Shown piece after piece: positions 28,273 through 37,778 of a stretch of DNA of 64,000 nucleotides. The stretch spans positions 1 to 64,000 of the forward strand of contig NZ_KB905400.1 of NCBI RefSeq assembly GCF_000379465.1. Direction: 5' to 3'. Below the pieces are notes generated by a model that saw nothing but the letters and a program-made list of their open reading frames with translations, made no database searches and had not been told where the DNA came from. The DNA is from Sciscionella marina DSM 45152. Lineage in GTDB: Bacteria > Actinomycetota > Actinomycetes > Mycobacteriales > Pseudonocardiaceae. Each line of letters opens with the position of its first letter. Position 1 is the first letter of the stretch. Both the position numbers and the translations under genes were made by a program.

Positions 28273-28560
28273 CATCGATCCGTTGCCTGCGCGGAAGTCA
28301 AGACGTCGTGGCTCAACGCCAGCCCGGAATTTGTGCGAGATCTTGCGTGAGGCTCTAGGGAACGCCCGAACACGGGACAGCCTCGCCCGCCACCGGGACG
28401 ACCCTAACCCAGTAAGTGGTCGAAACTCGGATCAGGCAAGGTCGATTGATGCGAAGTGCAGTCATTGTGGACATTGTACGGATGGCGAATGAAAGGACGG
28501 AATACGTCATAGTAAATGATAGTAGAGAGCAAAAAGGATCAAGAAAAGGGGTAGTGACTG
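28273..28560. other. intergenic region with possible thiolase N-terminal scrap
   Basis: About 290 bases. At 28449-28496 one frame reads MRSAVIVDIVRMANER, which resembles the conserved start of acetyl-CoA acetyltransferases (pattern MR-x-AVIVD-x-VR), then homology stops. Downstream the base composition drops sharply towards the low-GC hydrolase gene, so this could be a breakpoint. The promoter of that gene should lie here but was not identified. Confidence 0.3.
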
Positions 28561-29664
28561 ATGGTATGTGCGCATCGCGCCGGTCGTGCAAGGCTGGGAG
28601 GTATCCTTGCTCTGTCGGTAGCATTATTCTGTACGGTACTAACCAATTCCGCCGCGTATGCAACTGGAGCATCAAGCGGCAAGTGTAACGAGGTCAAGGT
28701 TCCTGTTACAGTTGCAGGCCTGAAGGGAACCATCGACGGCACGCTGTGCGTGCCCGAAGGGGCCTCGACATTGCAAATTCTCGTGCCTGGTCATACCTTC
28801 AACAGGAAAATGTGGGACGTATCGTATAAGTCGGATACGTATTCCTATGTTGACCACGCGAACAAGTCTGGATACGCGACGTTAGCGATAGACCGTTTGG
28901 GTACCGGCACATCGTTCCGACCACCTAGCCCATTGGTCACTTATGAGAGCAGTGTGGACACGGTGCACGCAGTCGTGGAAGCGGCGAAGCACGGAAATTT
29001 TGGTAGGCAGCTATCAAAGATCGTCCTTGTCGGGCACAGCATGGGGTCCGGGATTGTGTATGGTGAAGCCGGAAAGTATAAGGATATTAATGGATTAGTT
29101 ATTCTGGGTGGTGGCCATGAAGATGACTTAGACTATATGCTGCGATTTTATGTCCCCCTGGTTCGGCCGGCAGAGCTAGACCCAAAGTTTGCCGGGAAAG
29201 GGTATGACCCAGGATATATTACTACAATCGACCACAGCGTCTTTGTGAATAAGGCAAATATTGATCCGGCGCTTCTTCATCTTAACGAAACTGAATTCAA
29301 AAGCGTAGACAGTCTGATAGCTCTTCTAACATATTTTAAAGAGTTTCCCGTCAATCGAACGATGTTGAACTTGTCGAAGCGTATCAATGTACCGAGTATC
29401 ACGATCAATGGTTCTGAAGATCCCTTCTTCTGTCGAGGTGCCAGTATGCTTCCGCATATTACCGATGGTGTGAATCCCTTGCAGGCGCCTGACTGCAGTT
29501 CTGGCGAAGCGCTAGCGAACTTCGAACGACCGTTCTTCGGACCGAATGCGGTCGTGAGGGCGCAAGTGGTGCCGAATGCTGGCCATGGAGTGACGATCGA
29601 ACGGACGGCTCCTAAATTCTATCGAGCCGCCACGCGGTTCCTCGATCAGTATGTGGGCAGTTAA
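28561..29664 (+). CDS. secreted alpha/beta-hydrolase of foreign composition
   Basis: A 367-residue protein with a signal peptide (basic start, then GGILALSVALFCTVL, cleavage probably after the Ala-rich segment near 36). The mature part is an alpha/beta-hydrolase: nucleophile elbow VGHSMGSG (Ser near 160), acid in GSEDPFF and His in NAGHGVTI. Codons are visibly AT-richer than in all neighbours (many ATA, TTA, AAT, TAT), a clear sign of separate origin. AAGGGG lies about nine bases before the ATG. It may act on an extracellular ester that feeds the pathway, or be unrelated cargo. Confidence 0.82.
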   Translation: MVCAHRAGRARLGGILALSVALFCTVLTNSAAYATGASSGKCNEVKVPVTVAGLKGTIDGTLCVPEGASTLQILVPGHTFNRKMWDVSYKSDTYSYVDHANKSGYATLAIDRLGTGTSFRPPSPLVTYESSVDTVHAVVEAAKHGNFGRQLSKIVLVGHSMGSGIVYGEAGKYKDINGLVILGGGHEDDLDYMLRFYVPLVRPAELDPKFAGKGYDPGYITTIDHSVFVNKANIDPALLHLNETEFKSVDSLIALLTYFKEFPVNRTMLNLSKRINVPSITINGSEDPFFCRGASMLPHITDGVNPLQAPDCSSGEALANFERPFFGPNAVVRAQVVPNAGHGVTIERTAPKFYRAATRFLDQYVGS

Positions 29665-30027
29665 GAGAATATGGCCTATTTGGAACGGGCAATGCCGAAG
29701 CACGATTGCGTCGAGTCTGACACGGCGTGTGCTACGCTGGTAAACGATGCGCCAAGGAGGCAGTACGGCCGAAATTACGATTATCGGTCATCTCGATTGG
29801 AAGTGCGCGTTACGTGGAATGTTCCGTGAGGTGGACGGTGGCCCCATCTGAGTAACTTCGCGGGGTTCTGCTTGTTGTTCAAGGAACTGGCCAGCGGCGT
29901 GAACCCTAGTTGATCATGGACGCACCCATTGGTCGATATTCCTCTTGCGGCAGAAGGAAGATCGGTCCAAGGGCGACGTGATCAGTGTGCATGATGTCTA
30001 TTGGGTGCAGGCGTTCGGGAACCTGAA
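29665..30027. other. intergenic region
   Basis: About 360 bases between the low-GC hydrolase and transposase debris. No gene, promoter or strong hairpin could be supported. Confidence 0.4.
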
Positions 30028-30590
30028 TTGGTCCCGGCAGGAGCTCTCCGATTGCCTAGCTGCGCGAGCGGATGGGCTGTTCGAGTTGGCGGACGCGGTG
30101 TTGTGTACCGGTGGGAGAGGCCGGTCGTTGGTCGGGGTGTCCCTGGCGCCGGAGCATCGGCGTGGGAACGGCGGCTTGTACGACCCGATCAACAACGGCC
30201 GGATCGACCGCGGACGACGCTGTCCGGACTTTCGTTCACCCAAGCTGGCGACGGGCGGCTGATGCTGGCGGTGATGTCTGCCCGTGGCTGCGGCCCAGGG
30301 AGGTAACCTGTCCGGATCGCTCGTTCTGTCACACATACGGGCGAGGTATCGACGAGCACCACATGATCCCTGGCTTGCCGTATTCCGTCGTCGTAGCTCT
30401 GGGGTCCGGTCGAACCTCGTGGACGGCAGTGCTTGACGCGACCCTGCTGCTGCCCGGCGCCGACGTCGCCGCGGTGACCACCGAACAGATCCGCGACGTC
30501 GTCGAACGGCTCATTGCCGCAGGCCAGTGGCAGGCTGGTGACTTGGATGTGCTTGTGGTCCTCGACGCGATCCTTCCGAGGGAACTGAAA
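30028..30590 (+). pseudogene. transposase remnant resembling NF041680-type DDE transposases
   Basis: Fragments in successive frames align with this Streptomyces-type transposase family: RQELSDCLAARADGLFELAD and LAPEHRRGNGGLYDPINNG in one frame, QAGDGRLMLAVMSARG in another, then FCHTYGRG, MIPGLPYSVVVAL, GRTSWTAVLDA and VVERLIAAGQWQAGDLDVLV in a third. At least two frameshifts and a missing C-terminus make it inactive. Assignment rests on recalled family motifs. Confidence 0.65.
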
Positions 30591-30681
30591 TCTCCGCACG
30601 TTCCGATGACTCAGAGTCACCTCCAGTGTGCGGGTGGCGTGAAATGCCTGGGCTGGAGTCATCCAGCTTCAGTAGAACGCG

Positions 30682-31683
30682 CTACTCGATGGCATCGATA
30701 AGGCCCCAGTCAAAGGCGGTTGTGACGTCCAGTGGACGCCCGGTGAGGGCGAGAAACAGCGTGCGCCAACGACCGATGCGGCGCGCGATGCTGACCGTGC
30801 CACCGGCGCCGGGAATCAAGCCCATGCCGACTTCCGGAAGCCGAAACACAGTGCCGGGTCGTGCGATGACAGTTCCGGCGAAGGCAGGCAGTTCGATCCC
30901 CGCGCCGACGCAGGTGCCATGCACGTGGACCTCGGTTCGGTCGGCCAGTTGGTATAGCAGTCGGCCTGCCCCTGCGCGGGTGCGCACCAGGTGCGCGGTT
31001 GTTAGGTCGGGGGTTGCGCCGAACTCGTCGAGATCGCCCCCTGCGCAGAAAGAAGGGCCCGCGCCGTCGAGGACCACTCGGGCGATCGTGGAGTCGAGCG
31101 AGACGAGCTGCAGTGCTTCGACGAGGGCGTCCCGGACGTCGCGGCCGTAGGCATTGCGCCGCTCGGGCCGGTTGAGCGTGATCAGGAGGCGCTCTCCGGC
31201 GCGGTGTACAAGCACCGGCGGCTCCGGCGCCGGTGGTGGAAGTGGGCGGGGTCCCCGGAGTGCCAACCAGCGGGCGAACTCGGTACCGCTGAGCAGTGTC
31301 GAGTACGCGAACGACTCCAGGTCAAGCGCCGCTGAGACGTCAAGTCTTGTCGCGCGCAGCACCTGGGCCAACACTAGCGCGGCTTGCGGGTTCGCCTTGG
31401 CCGCCGAATGCAACAACTCGGCGTCCGCCCAGGGGTCCGCGCACCCCACGACTTGCGCACCGATCACGCCGTCCTGCGGCACCAAGGTCACGTCCAGTGC
31501 AACCGCCATCTGGCTATTGACGGCTCCCGGCTCGCGGGTCGAGACACCGACGCGGAGCCGGTCGGCAGGAGGCGGCGCCAGGGTTGCCTGGCTGTCGAGG
31601 TCTACCATGACCAGCGGCTCGATGAGCCCACCGTCGTTGTCGAGCAAAGGTCGTTCCATCGGATCGAACAGCTGTGGCAGCAC
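30682..31683 (-). CDS. enoyl-CoA hydratase/isomerase (crotonase) with N-terminal extension
   Basis: A 333-residue protein, longer than the usual ~260. The C-terminal ~220 residues form a crotonase: oxyanion segment SFCAGGDLDEFG, first catalytic Glu in CVGAGIELPAFAG and second in LPEVGMGLIPGAGGT, both present. The N-terminal ~110 residues are unlike the fold core and unassigned. It is the last gene of a three-gene leftward operon behind an amidohydrolase and a CaiB-like protein. GTG start at 31683 without a clear ribosome site; the start is uncertain. Confidence 0.78.
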   Translation of the reverse strand: MLPQLFDPMERPLLDNDGGLIEPLVMVDLDSQATLAPPPADRLRVGVSTREPGAVNSQMAVALDVTLVPQDGVIGAQVVGCADPWADAELLHSAAKANPQAALVLAQVLRATRLDVSAALDLESFAYSTLLSGTEFARWLALRGPRPLPPPAPEPPVLVHRAGERLLITLNRPERRNAYGRDVRDALVEALQLVSLDSTIARVVLDGAGPSFCAGGDLDEFGATPDLTTAHLVRTRAGAGRLLYQLADRTEVHVHGTCVGAGIELPAFAGTVIARPGTVFRLPEVGMGLIPGAGGTVSIARRIGRWRTLFLALTGRPLDVTTAFDWGLIDAIE

Positions 31684-31692
31684 GGTATAAGT

Positions 31693-33024
31693 CTACTCAA
31701 CAAGCGCTTGGTCGCAGACTTTGCCGCGGCAGACAGTCGTCATAACCAGTCCGGCATCCGGCGCAGCCAGTGCTTCGGCCAGAGGCACGGTGAGCAGGCA
31801 CAGATCCGCCGGTGCCCCGGCGGCGACTCGGCGCGGCGGGCCAGCCGGGGCGGTCAGAGGTGCTAGCAGGCCGTCGAGAACGCGGCGTGGCGACACTCGT
31901 TCATCCTGTCCCAGTTCGCGGGTCGCCGCTGCTGCGAGAATCCGCCAGGGATCCTCGCTTGCGAACGGCGCGTCGCTGCTGGGCGCCACCGACACCCCGG
32001 CAGCGAGCAGGCTCGCGTACCGGTAGAGGTCACCGTGCTCGGCTTCGGGGATGTCGGCCCGGTACTCGGGTCCGCGTTCGGCGACGAACCCGGGCTGGGT
32101 CACCACCACCGGTCCGACCTCGGCCAGTAGCGGCAGCGCATCCGCGGCCACGACCGCTGCGTGTTCGATCCGGTCCCCCGACACCGTGCCAACCTCACGG
32201 AGCACGGCAAGCGCGACGATGAGCGATTCTCGGGTCACCGCGTGGATGGCCACCGCCCGGCCTGCGGCGTGTGCTCGGGTGATCTCGGCATGCAGAGCGT
32301 CCCAGCGCGGTGGTTCGTGGTCCGGGGGAAGGATCTTGTGCGGGCCCAGCGTCACGCCGTCCGGCAGCCGAGTGTCGGTCGGCACGCCCAGCAACTGCAG
32401 TCGCTGAGGCAAGCCTGAGCCCGTCAGCAGCGCGACAGCTTCCGGCGACAGGTTCGGGGTCGCGTCGGTGACGCCCGTAATGCCCAGTGACAGCAGGCGT
32501 CGTCCCGCTGCCGCAAGGTCTGGTGGTGCTTGTTTTCCCATGCGCTCATGCAGGAGCCCGTCTGCCCGCCACAGCTGGCCGTCATCGTGCTCGGCGAGTA
32601 GACCGAGTTCGGTGAGTGCCCGCGTGTTAAGCGTCCACAACGCCCCGCCCCGGTGCTGTACCCGCACCGGCCGATCGGGGACCAGCTGGTCGAGCATGTG
32701 CCGATCGAGCACTCCTGCCACCCGCTCGTGATAACCGATCCCACGCACCCACGATCCAGAGGCTGCATGGAGCGCGCGAGCCAGCTCATCGAGGCCGCTG
32801 ACCTCGGGCGGCCCGCAGCGCACTGATCCAGCGGCCGCGGCTAGCGACATCAGGTGTAGATGGTGGTCGTGCAGGCCGGGCAGCAAGGCGCCACCCAGCG
32901 CGTCCAACACAGCCTCTGTGGGCTCCGGACGTAACTCACCGCTCTCGGTGACTATCTCCCCGCGAATGCGGACGTCGACAATATGACCGTCGACCTCTGC
33001 GCGCCGGATCAGAATTCCCGTCAT
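31693..33024 (-). CDS. metal-dependent amidohydrolase, YtcJ-like
   Basis: A 443-residue TIM-barrel hydrolase. The metal ligands appear in order: HDHHLHL near residue 53, VAIHAVTR, DRIEHAAVV and the late Asp in SSDAPFASEDPW, the YtcJ/imidazolonepropionase-like pattern. The start ATG overlaps the CaiB-like stop as ATGA. In this operon it might hydrolyse a ring amide, lactone or enol intermediate; the substrate is unknown. Confidence 0.8.
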   Translation of the reverse strand: MTGILIRRAEVDGHIVDVRIRGEIVTESGELRPEPTEAVLDALGGALLPGLHDHHLHLMSLAAAAGSVRCGPPEVSGLDELARALHAASGSWVRGIGYHERVAGVLDRHMLDQLVPDRPVRVQHRGGALWTLNTRALTELGLLAEHDDGQLWRADGLLHERMGKQAPPDLAAAGRRLLSLGITGVTDATPNLSPEAVALLTGSGLPQRLQLLGVPTDTRLPDGVTLGPHKILPPDHEPPRWDALHAEITRAHAAGRAVAIHAVTRESLIVALAVLREVGTVSGDRIEHAAVVAADALPLLAEVGPVVVTQPGFVAERGPEYRADIPEAEHGDLYRYASLLAAGVSVAPSSDAPFASEDPWRILAAAATRELGQDERVSPRRVLDGLLAPLTAPAGPPRRVAAGAPADLCLLTVPLAEALAAPDAGLVMTTVCRGKVCDQALVE

Positions 33025-34337
33025 TGCACACCAAGCTCGGCCAGTACCCGTGCCGTATGCGCCCCCAGTTGCGGGGCAACACCCGCGGGTAGGCGGGCGA
33101 AAGGTTCCGCTATATCGAGATCGCCGCCGGGCTCTGCGCGTGTATCCAGTACGGCCGCGACCTGCTCACGAAGAGCTAGATCCGCCAGCCACCGGCCACC
33201 GGCCATCCGGCACGCTACTGCGACCAGCGCTGCGTTTACGCCGGTCATCGGGTCGGCGACGGCGTCGCCGCACGGCGCCGGAATCCCGGTCTCCGGATCG
33301 AAGGCGAGCAAACCGGCCGCCAGGGCCGTGTCGTCCCCGAATCCGACGGCGTTGGCCCACGGACCCGTCCGTCCATAGGCGGTGATACTCAGCCAACACT
33401 TGTCCTCGGCGCGCTTCAGCGAATCCTCAGCATTGATGCCCATCTGCCGCAACGCCCGAGGCCGGGACGCCTCGATCACCACGTCTGCTGCATCCACTAA
33501 GGCGGTCAGCGCGGCGCGTCCCTCGGGGGTGGCGAAGTCCAGCGCTACCGATTCTTGCCCAGCATGCAGCAGATCAAAGAAGTCGCGCGGACCGAACCTG
33601 GCCCCGTCCGGTCGGTGCACGCTCTCCACTTTCACCACCCGTGCCCCCAAGGAAGTGAGTATGTGTCCGCACAGCGGCCCCGCCCACAACGCCGATAGAT
33701 CCACGACCAGCGTCGGCGGCAATTCCCATCGGCGCGGCCGTGCCTGGCCGCTGAGTACGAACGGCCGCACCTCATCAGCCTGCCCACGGGCGACCAACTG
33801 CTCGTCATGCCCGGCGGGTAGCGCCGCCGCGGGCAGGCCCAACAGTCGCGCTCGCTCAGCGAGCTCCCTGGCGCCATGTCGCGCAACGCCCGCTTTGAGA
33901 GCCGGTGCCGGATCCTCCAGCCAGGCCGGAAGCAGCTCGCGGTCCGATTCCCGAGCCAGGTTCACCCCGAGCCAGCCGTCAGCGGCCCGTAGCACCCGAA
34001 ACGCTCCGCCCGCCGACTGCGGCGCGCCTCGCCGCAGACCCGCGAACGCCGCCCGCTCAGACAACACCCGCACATCGGGTAAAGCCGCGTCCCGCCCGCC
34101 GACGCGGACAAGCAAGCCCGTCGCCAGCAGAGCGCCCTGCACCGCACTCGCCACATGGCACGGCGCCCTTAACGGCGGGCCATCCAGGCGCCCGGTCAGT
34201 GCCATCGCGCCCGACGCCGCCCATGCTGCCGCCTCGCCCGCGCGTTCGGCATGACAGCTGACGGTGGCCCCCAGCCAAGACAACATTCGCGCGGCATGCC
34301 AAGCGGCGGGGCCATCTCCGGCCACAGGCAGACACAA
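33021..34337 (-). CDS. rearranged CaiB/BaiF CoA-transferase-like protein
   Basis: The canonical CaiB N-terminal half, with a candidate nucleophilic Asp in GFGDDTALAAGLL, is found in the second half of the protein (from PPTLVVDLSALWAGPLCGH on). The first half resembles a CaiB start fused directly to the small-domain region (AAWAASGAMALTG, later AADGWLGVNL) and lacks the Asp. So two incomplete copies sit in one chain of 438 residues. The coordinate given uses a TTG at 34337, but CaiB-like sequence (GPLSGL) continues upstream to an ATC codon at 34373 placed six bases after a perfect AGGAGG. It is the first gene of the operon with the amidohydrolase and crotonase. Confidence 0.72.
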   Translation of the reverse strand: MCLPVAGDGPAAWHAARMLSWLGATVSCHAERAGEAAAWAASGAMALTGRLDGPPLRAPCHVASAVQGALLATGLLVRVGGRDAALPDVRVLSERAAFAGLRRGAPQSAGGAFRVLRAADGWLGVNLARESDRELLPAWLEDPAPALKAGVARHGARELAERARLLGLPAAALPAGHDEQLVARGQADEVRPFVLSGQARPRRWELPPTLVVDLSALWAGPLCGHILTSLGARVVKVESVHRPDGARFGPRDFFDLLHAGQESVALDFATPEGRAALTALVDAADVVIEASRPRALRQMGINAEDSLKRAEDKCWLSITAYGRTGPWANAVGFGDDTALAAGLLAFDPETGIPAPCGDAVADPMTGVNAALVAVACRMAGGRWLADLALREQVAAVLDTRAEPGGDLDIAEPFARLPAGVAPQLGAHTARVLAELGVQ

Positions 34338-34385
34338 GCCCGACAGCGGTCCTGCCGTCGCATCCCGGTCGATGGGCTGCCTCCT

Positions 34386-35283
34386 ACGAACAAGATCCGG
34401 ATCACAGCTCTGGACATGGTAGTCCCACTACACTTCGCAGGTAGCAGGCGTGTGAGGAAACACAAGATCGCCCCGCTGGCCTGTTCTTCCCTGACCGACA
34501 AACATCCAATCCCGCATACACTTGACACTCGAGAGCCATGCACCTGCGCCGCGCCGGCGTCGGCGATGCCGGCAATCGCCGTGTGTCTGGATCATAAAGA
34601 CGCCCGTTCACGCAGATTCACCCCCATACTGGTCTCAAACCCAAAGACAGGCCCCGGACCCCACCACGTCATGCCACCGGACGCTACCCACCTGCGGATG
34701 CTCCGTGCCTTCCTGGGAAGGTTATGAGGCCTCTCGTTATCCGGGCAGTGACTCCGACAGTTCCCTTTGTCTGACGGATCCGCTGCGCTCCTCGGGGTAT
34801 CGGCGACGTCGAGACGACACCCTTTATCCAGATTCCAGATAACAACACGTCGATATTCGCACATGACCGATCCTCATGCGCTCGAACTGGTAGCCGTCGA
34901 ACGCCTGCACAACGATGAAGCCGAGGGACCCGCTCGCTGCCAACGCGACTTGGGTCATGCCGCGTTTCGGATCGTCACGGCGAACCATGTGCAGATGTTC
35001 TCAGGTTACCCCGCATTCCAGCGCACTCAGGCTGATGAGCAGTCCAAAGCCGCTGCGGCACAGCCTGTACAGCTTATCGGAGCGCAGGCAAGCCCGGACC
35101 ATCCGTCACATGAGCAGTCGGTTCCGCGTCTATCGGCATACCCATAGCGGCGGGAAGATCATCTACTTGTCGTCGGCCCATCCACGACCGTCTCCGCGTC
35201 TCGCGGCGTATGTCACACCCGCGAATGTGACGTCATTCGCCCCTCCTCGTTCCGGATCAGCTCCGGCACGTCTCGGTCATCGT
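34386..35283. other. intergenic region
   Basis: About 900 bases upstream of the CaiB-like operon and downstream of the aldehyde dehydrogenase. Open frames on either strand have no ribosome sites and no protein-like composition. Probably decayed sequence; I see no identifiable element or operator in it. Confidence 0.4.
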
Positions 35284-36774
35284 CTATTCCAGACGCGCCT
35301 GGAGTTCGACTCCCCTTAGTAAATACTGTTTGATCTCAGTAAATTCGAGAATCCCCTCAGTGCCACCTTCACGTCCCCAACCAGACTGCTTGACACCGCC
35401 GAACGGCTCAGTAAGGCAAACGCCAGCCTGGTTGACGGCCACCGACCCGGAGCGCACTCGCCGGGCCAGATCGAGAGCCGTTTTCTCATCACCGCCGTAA
35501 ACTGATCCGGCGAGCCCAAATTCCGTCCCGTTCGCGATTCGAACAGCGTCGTCGACGGTGTCATAAGGAATGACGACAATGATCGGTCCGAATACCTCGT
35601 GTTGAGCGATATCCATCGTCTCATCTACATCTACGAGGAGCGTCGGTTCGAAGAAGTAGCCTTTTTCGAGATGGGGAGGCCGACGTCCGCCCGTGGCAAT
35701 CTTCGCGCCCTGTTTTATGGCGCCCTCGAGCATATTCTGAACCCGACCGAGTGCCCGCACGTTGCCCAGTGGACCCATGTCGTTCGACGGGTCGAAGGGA
35801 TCGCCGACTGAGATCGATTCGAATGCCTCCACGAGTTTGGAGACAATGTCATCGTAGCGCGACCGTGGAGCGAGAATGCGGGAGAGAGCAACGCAGCTCT
35901 GCGCTAACCCTCCGATGCTATTGGGAACCAGGGTTGACATCACCTCGTCCAGATCAACGTCGTCCATGATGATCGCGGGGGATTTTCCTCCAAGCTCCAG
36001 AGCGGTTCGCGCTAGACGCTTCGACGTACGCCCGACTACCTCGACTGCCGCGGGTATGCCGCCGGTCATGTGAACCATGTCGATGCCCTTATGCTCGACG
36101 AGGTAACGACTTGTCTCTAGGTCTACGGGCAGCGCACTGACCACGCCGGCCGGGAATCCCGAGATGCGGGCGGCCTCGGCCACTAGCCGAGCTGTGAGTT
36201 GGGAGTCTGGCGCGAATTTCATGATGACGGGGCAACCGGCGAGCAGGCCCGGGATGACCTTCATGCCTTGCTGTATCACGGGACCGTTGTAAGTGAGGAC
36301 GGCCAGAACAGTTCCTATGGGGATCCGCTCGAGGAGCACCTTGCTCGTGGGTGTTTCACGAATCTCCTCCCAGGGCAAATCAGGAGCGAGCTCAATCGCT
36401 CTCTCCCAGATAAGTCGACCGGCACTGCCATTGATAGTTTCGCCGTGCAGCAGAGGGAACCCGGATTCGAAGGTCCAGGCTCGGTTCAGATCGGGCAGCC
36501 GCGCGACGAGTTCCTCACCGAACCGGGCGCAGACGGATGCGCGTTCCGCTGGGGCCATCCGAGGCCATGGGCCGGTGTCGAATGCTTCGCGTGCCGCCGC
36601 AACCGCGGCATCGGCGTCAGCAATAGAAGCCAGTGGAACGCTGGCGATGGTCTCCTCGGTTGAGGGCATCACCACGTCCCAGGTATCGACGCCGGATCCG
36701 GCCACCCAGTCACCAGCGATGAACAGTTTGTCGAGGCCTGGGATATCAATGTCCAGTGTGCGCTGTTTCGTCAT
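35284..36774 (-). CDS. NAD(P)-dependent aldehyde dehydrogenase
   Basis: A 496-residue ALDH that oxidises an aldehyde to the acid. General-base Glu lies in TALELGGKSP (near 258) and the catalytic Cys in AQSCVALSR (near 292); the cofactor region includes LAVLTYNGPV and MKFAPDS, and the late motif is FGGVKQSGWGREGG. The ATG at 36774 follows GAGGGAG by six bases, so the longer frame is rejected. It is 38 bases downstream of the mycofactocin-type SDR, suggesting consecutive alcohol-to-aldehyde-to-acid or ketone chemistry. Confidence 0.88.
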   Translation of the reverse strand: MTKQRTLDIDIPGLDKLFIAGDWVAGSGVDTWDVVMPSTEETIASVPLASIADADAAVAAAREAFDTGPWPRMAPAERASVCARFGEELVARLPDLNRAWTFESGFPLLHGETINGSAGRLIWERAIELAPDLPWEEIRETPTSKVLLERIPIGTVLAVLTYNGPVIQQGMKVIPGLLAGCPVIMKFAPDSQLTARLVAEAARISGFPAGVVSALPVDLETSRYLVEHKGIDMVHMTGGIPAAVEVVGRTSKRLARTALELGGKSPAIIMDDVDLDEVMSTLVPNSIGGLAQSCVALSRILAPRSRYDDIVSKLVEAFESISVGDPFDPSNDMGPLGNVRALGRVQNMLEGAIKQGAKIATGGRRPPHLEKGYFFEPTLLVDVDETMDIAQHEVFGPIIVVIPYDTVDDAVRIANGTEFGLAGSVYGGDEKTALDLARRVRSGSVAVNQAGVCLTEPFGGVKQSGWGREGGTEGILEFTEIKQYLLRGVELQARLE

Positions 36775-36812
36775 TTGTGTCTCCCTCAAACATGGCCATA
36801 AGCACGTTTCTG

Positions 36813-37634
36813 TCAGCGGATAATGAAACCCGCATCCACCGGAAGCTGTACGCCGGTCACATATTTGGCGCCATCGCTCACCAGCCAGGCGATGGCATCG
36901 GAAACGTCCTTGGGCTCAAGCGAATCGACTGGAAGTGCGTTGGTCATCATCGCCTCCATCCACGGGGAGTCGCCTTCGGAGATGAGCCTTTCTATGGCGT
37001 CGTTCTGTGTCATGCCGCTAGCGACGCCGGTAGGGTGAATCGTGTTGACTCGGATGGAATGGGGAGCGAGTTCTAGGGCGAACACCTGCATGAGAGCCAC
37101 GAGCCCCCGTTTGGCCGCGCTGTAAGCCTGGACACCCGCATTGGGAGTCCCGGTTCCCTTGATGCCGGTTGTCGAACTCGTCATCACGATTGATCCACCG
37201 CGACCACCGTTGACGAGTGCGGGAATCGTCGCTCTGCAGGTATTCCAGACCCCTGTGAGGTTCACATCGATGATGTCTTTCCACTCGGTAGCAGGATCGT
37301 CCTCGTGGAATCTGACAATTCCTGCGTTCGCCAGAACGATATCGATGCGACCGAACTCTGCAAGACCCGCGTCCACGACCTTCTGCAACGCAGGTTGATC
37401 ACGGACATCGCCGACCTCGGCCAGGATTCGCCCTCCTTCGGCCTCCACCAATCGCGCAGTCTCCTCAAGGTCGGACAATGATGAATTAGGATATTCCATC
37501 GAGGGGATGTTCTGACAGATATCTACTCCAATGATATCCACACCTTCACGCGCCAGCCGCAAAGCGTGAGAGCGCCCCTGACCACGGGCAACACCCGTGA
37601 TGAAAGCAACCTTTCCCGACAAATCCGATGCCAT
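36813..37634 (-). CDS. mycofactocin-coupled SDR-type dehydrogenase
   Basis: A 273-residue short-chain dehydrogenase. The glycine motif reads FITGVARGQGRSHALRLARE, the pattern of the mycofactocin-coupled SDR subfamily, followed by GVDIIGVDIC and LANAGIV. The catalytic pair is YSAAK near 172-176, then ELAPHSIRVNTIHPTGV, also typical of that subfamily. Such enzymes keep NAD bound and pass electrons to the peptide cofactor mycofactocin; its biosynthesis genes are not in this window. AGAGGAA precedes the ATG, and an island operator lies in the promoter. Confidence 0.85.
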   Translation of the reverse strand: MASDLSGKVAFITGVARGQGRSHALRLAREGVDIIGVDICQNIPSMEYPNSSLSDLEETARLVEAEGGRILAEVGDVRDQPALQKVVDAGLAEFGRIDIVLANAGIVRFHEDDPATEWKDIIDVNLTGVWNTCRATIPALVNGGRGGSIVMTSSTTGIKGTGTPNAGVQAYSAAKRGLVALMQVFALELAPHSIRVNTIHPTGVASGMTQNDAIERLISEGDSPWMEAMMTNALPVDSLEPKDVSDAIAWLVSDGAKYVTGVQLPVDAGFIIR

Positions 37635-37748
37635 CTGGTTATTCCTCTCGATTGTCCCGTTTCTCGACGAACATAACTCCGCACCTGCGAACGGAACGCG
37701 CTACTCGACGTAGGCGAACGAGCACTGGCTTGAGCCGACTCAAGAATT

Positions 37749-37778
37749 AATCTGTCGTTCGATAGTTATCTTAGTCAC
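37749..37778 (-). promoter_or_regulatory. promoter and operator site 5 for the SDR-ALDH operon
   Basis: On the minus strand GTGACT (37778-37773) and CAGATT (37754-37749) are separated by 18 bases; the site ACTATCGAACGACAGA (37766-37751) fills the spacer and the -10. The whole stretch aligns with the promoter at 41763-41791, sharing the TGACTAA and AGATTAATT blocks. Confidence 0.55.

Noticed and set aside
34767-35147. Rightward 126-codon frame in the gap between ALDH and CaiB-like gene
   Set aside because: No ribosome site, no recognisable motif, and overlapping frames are equally open.
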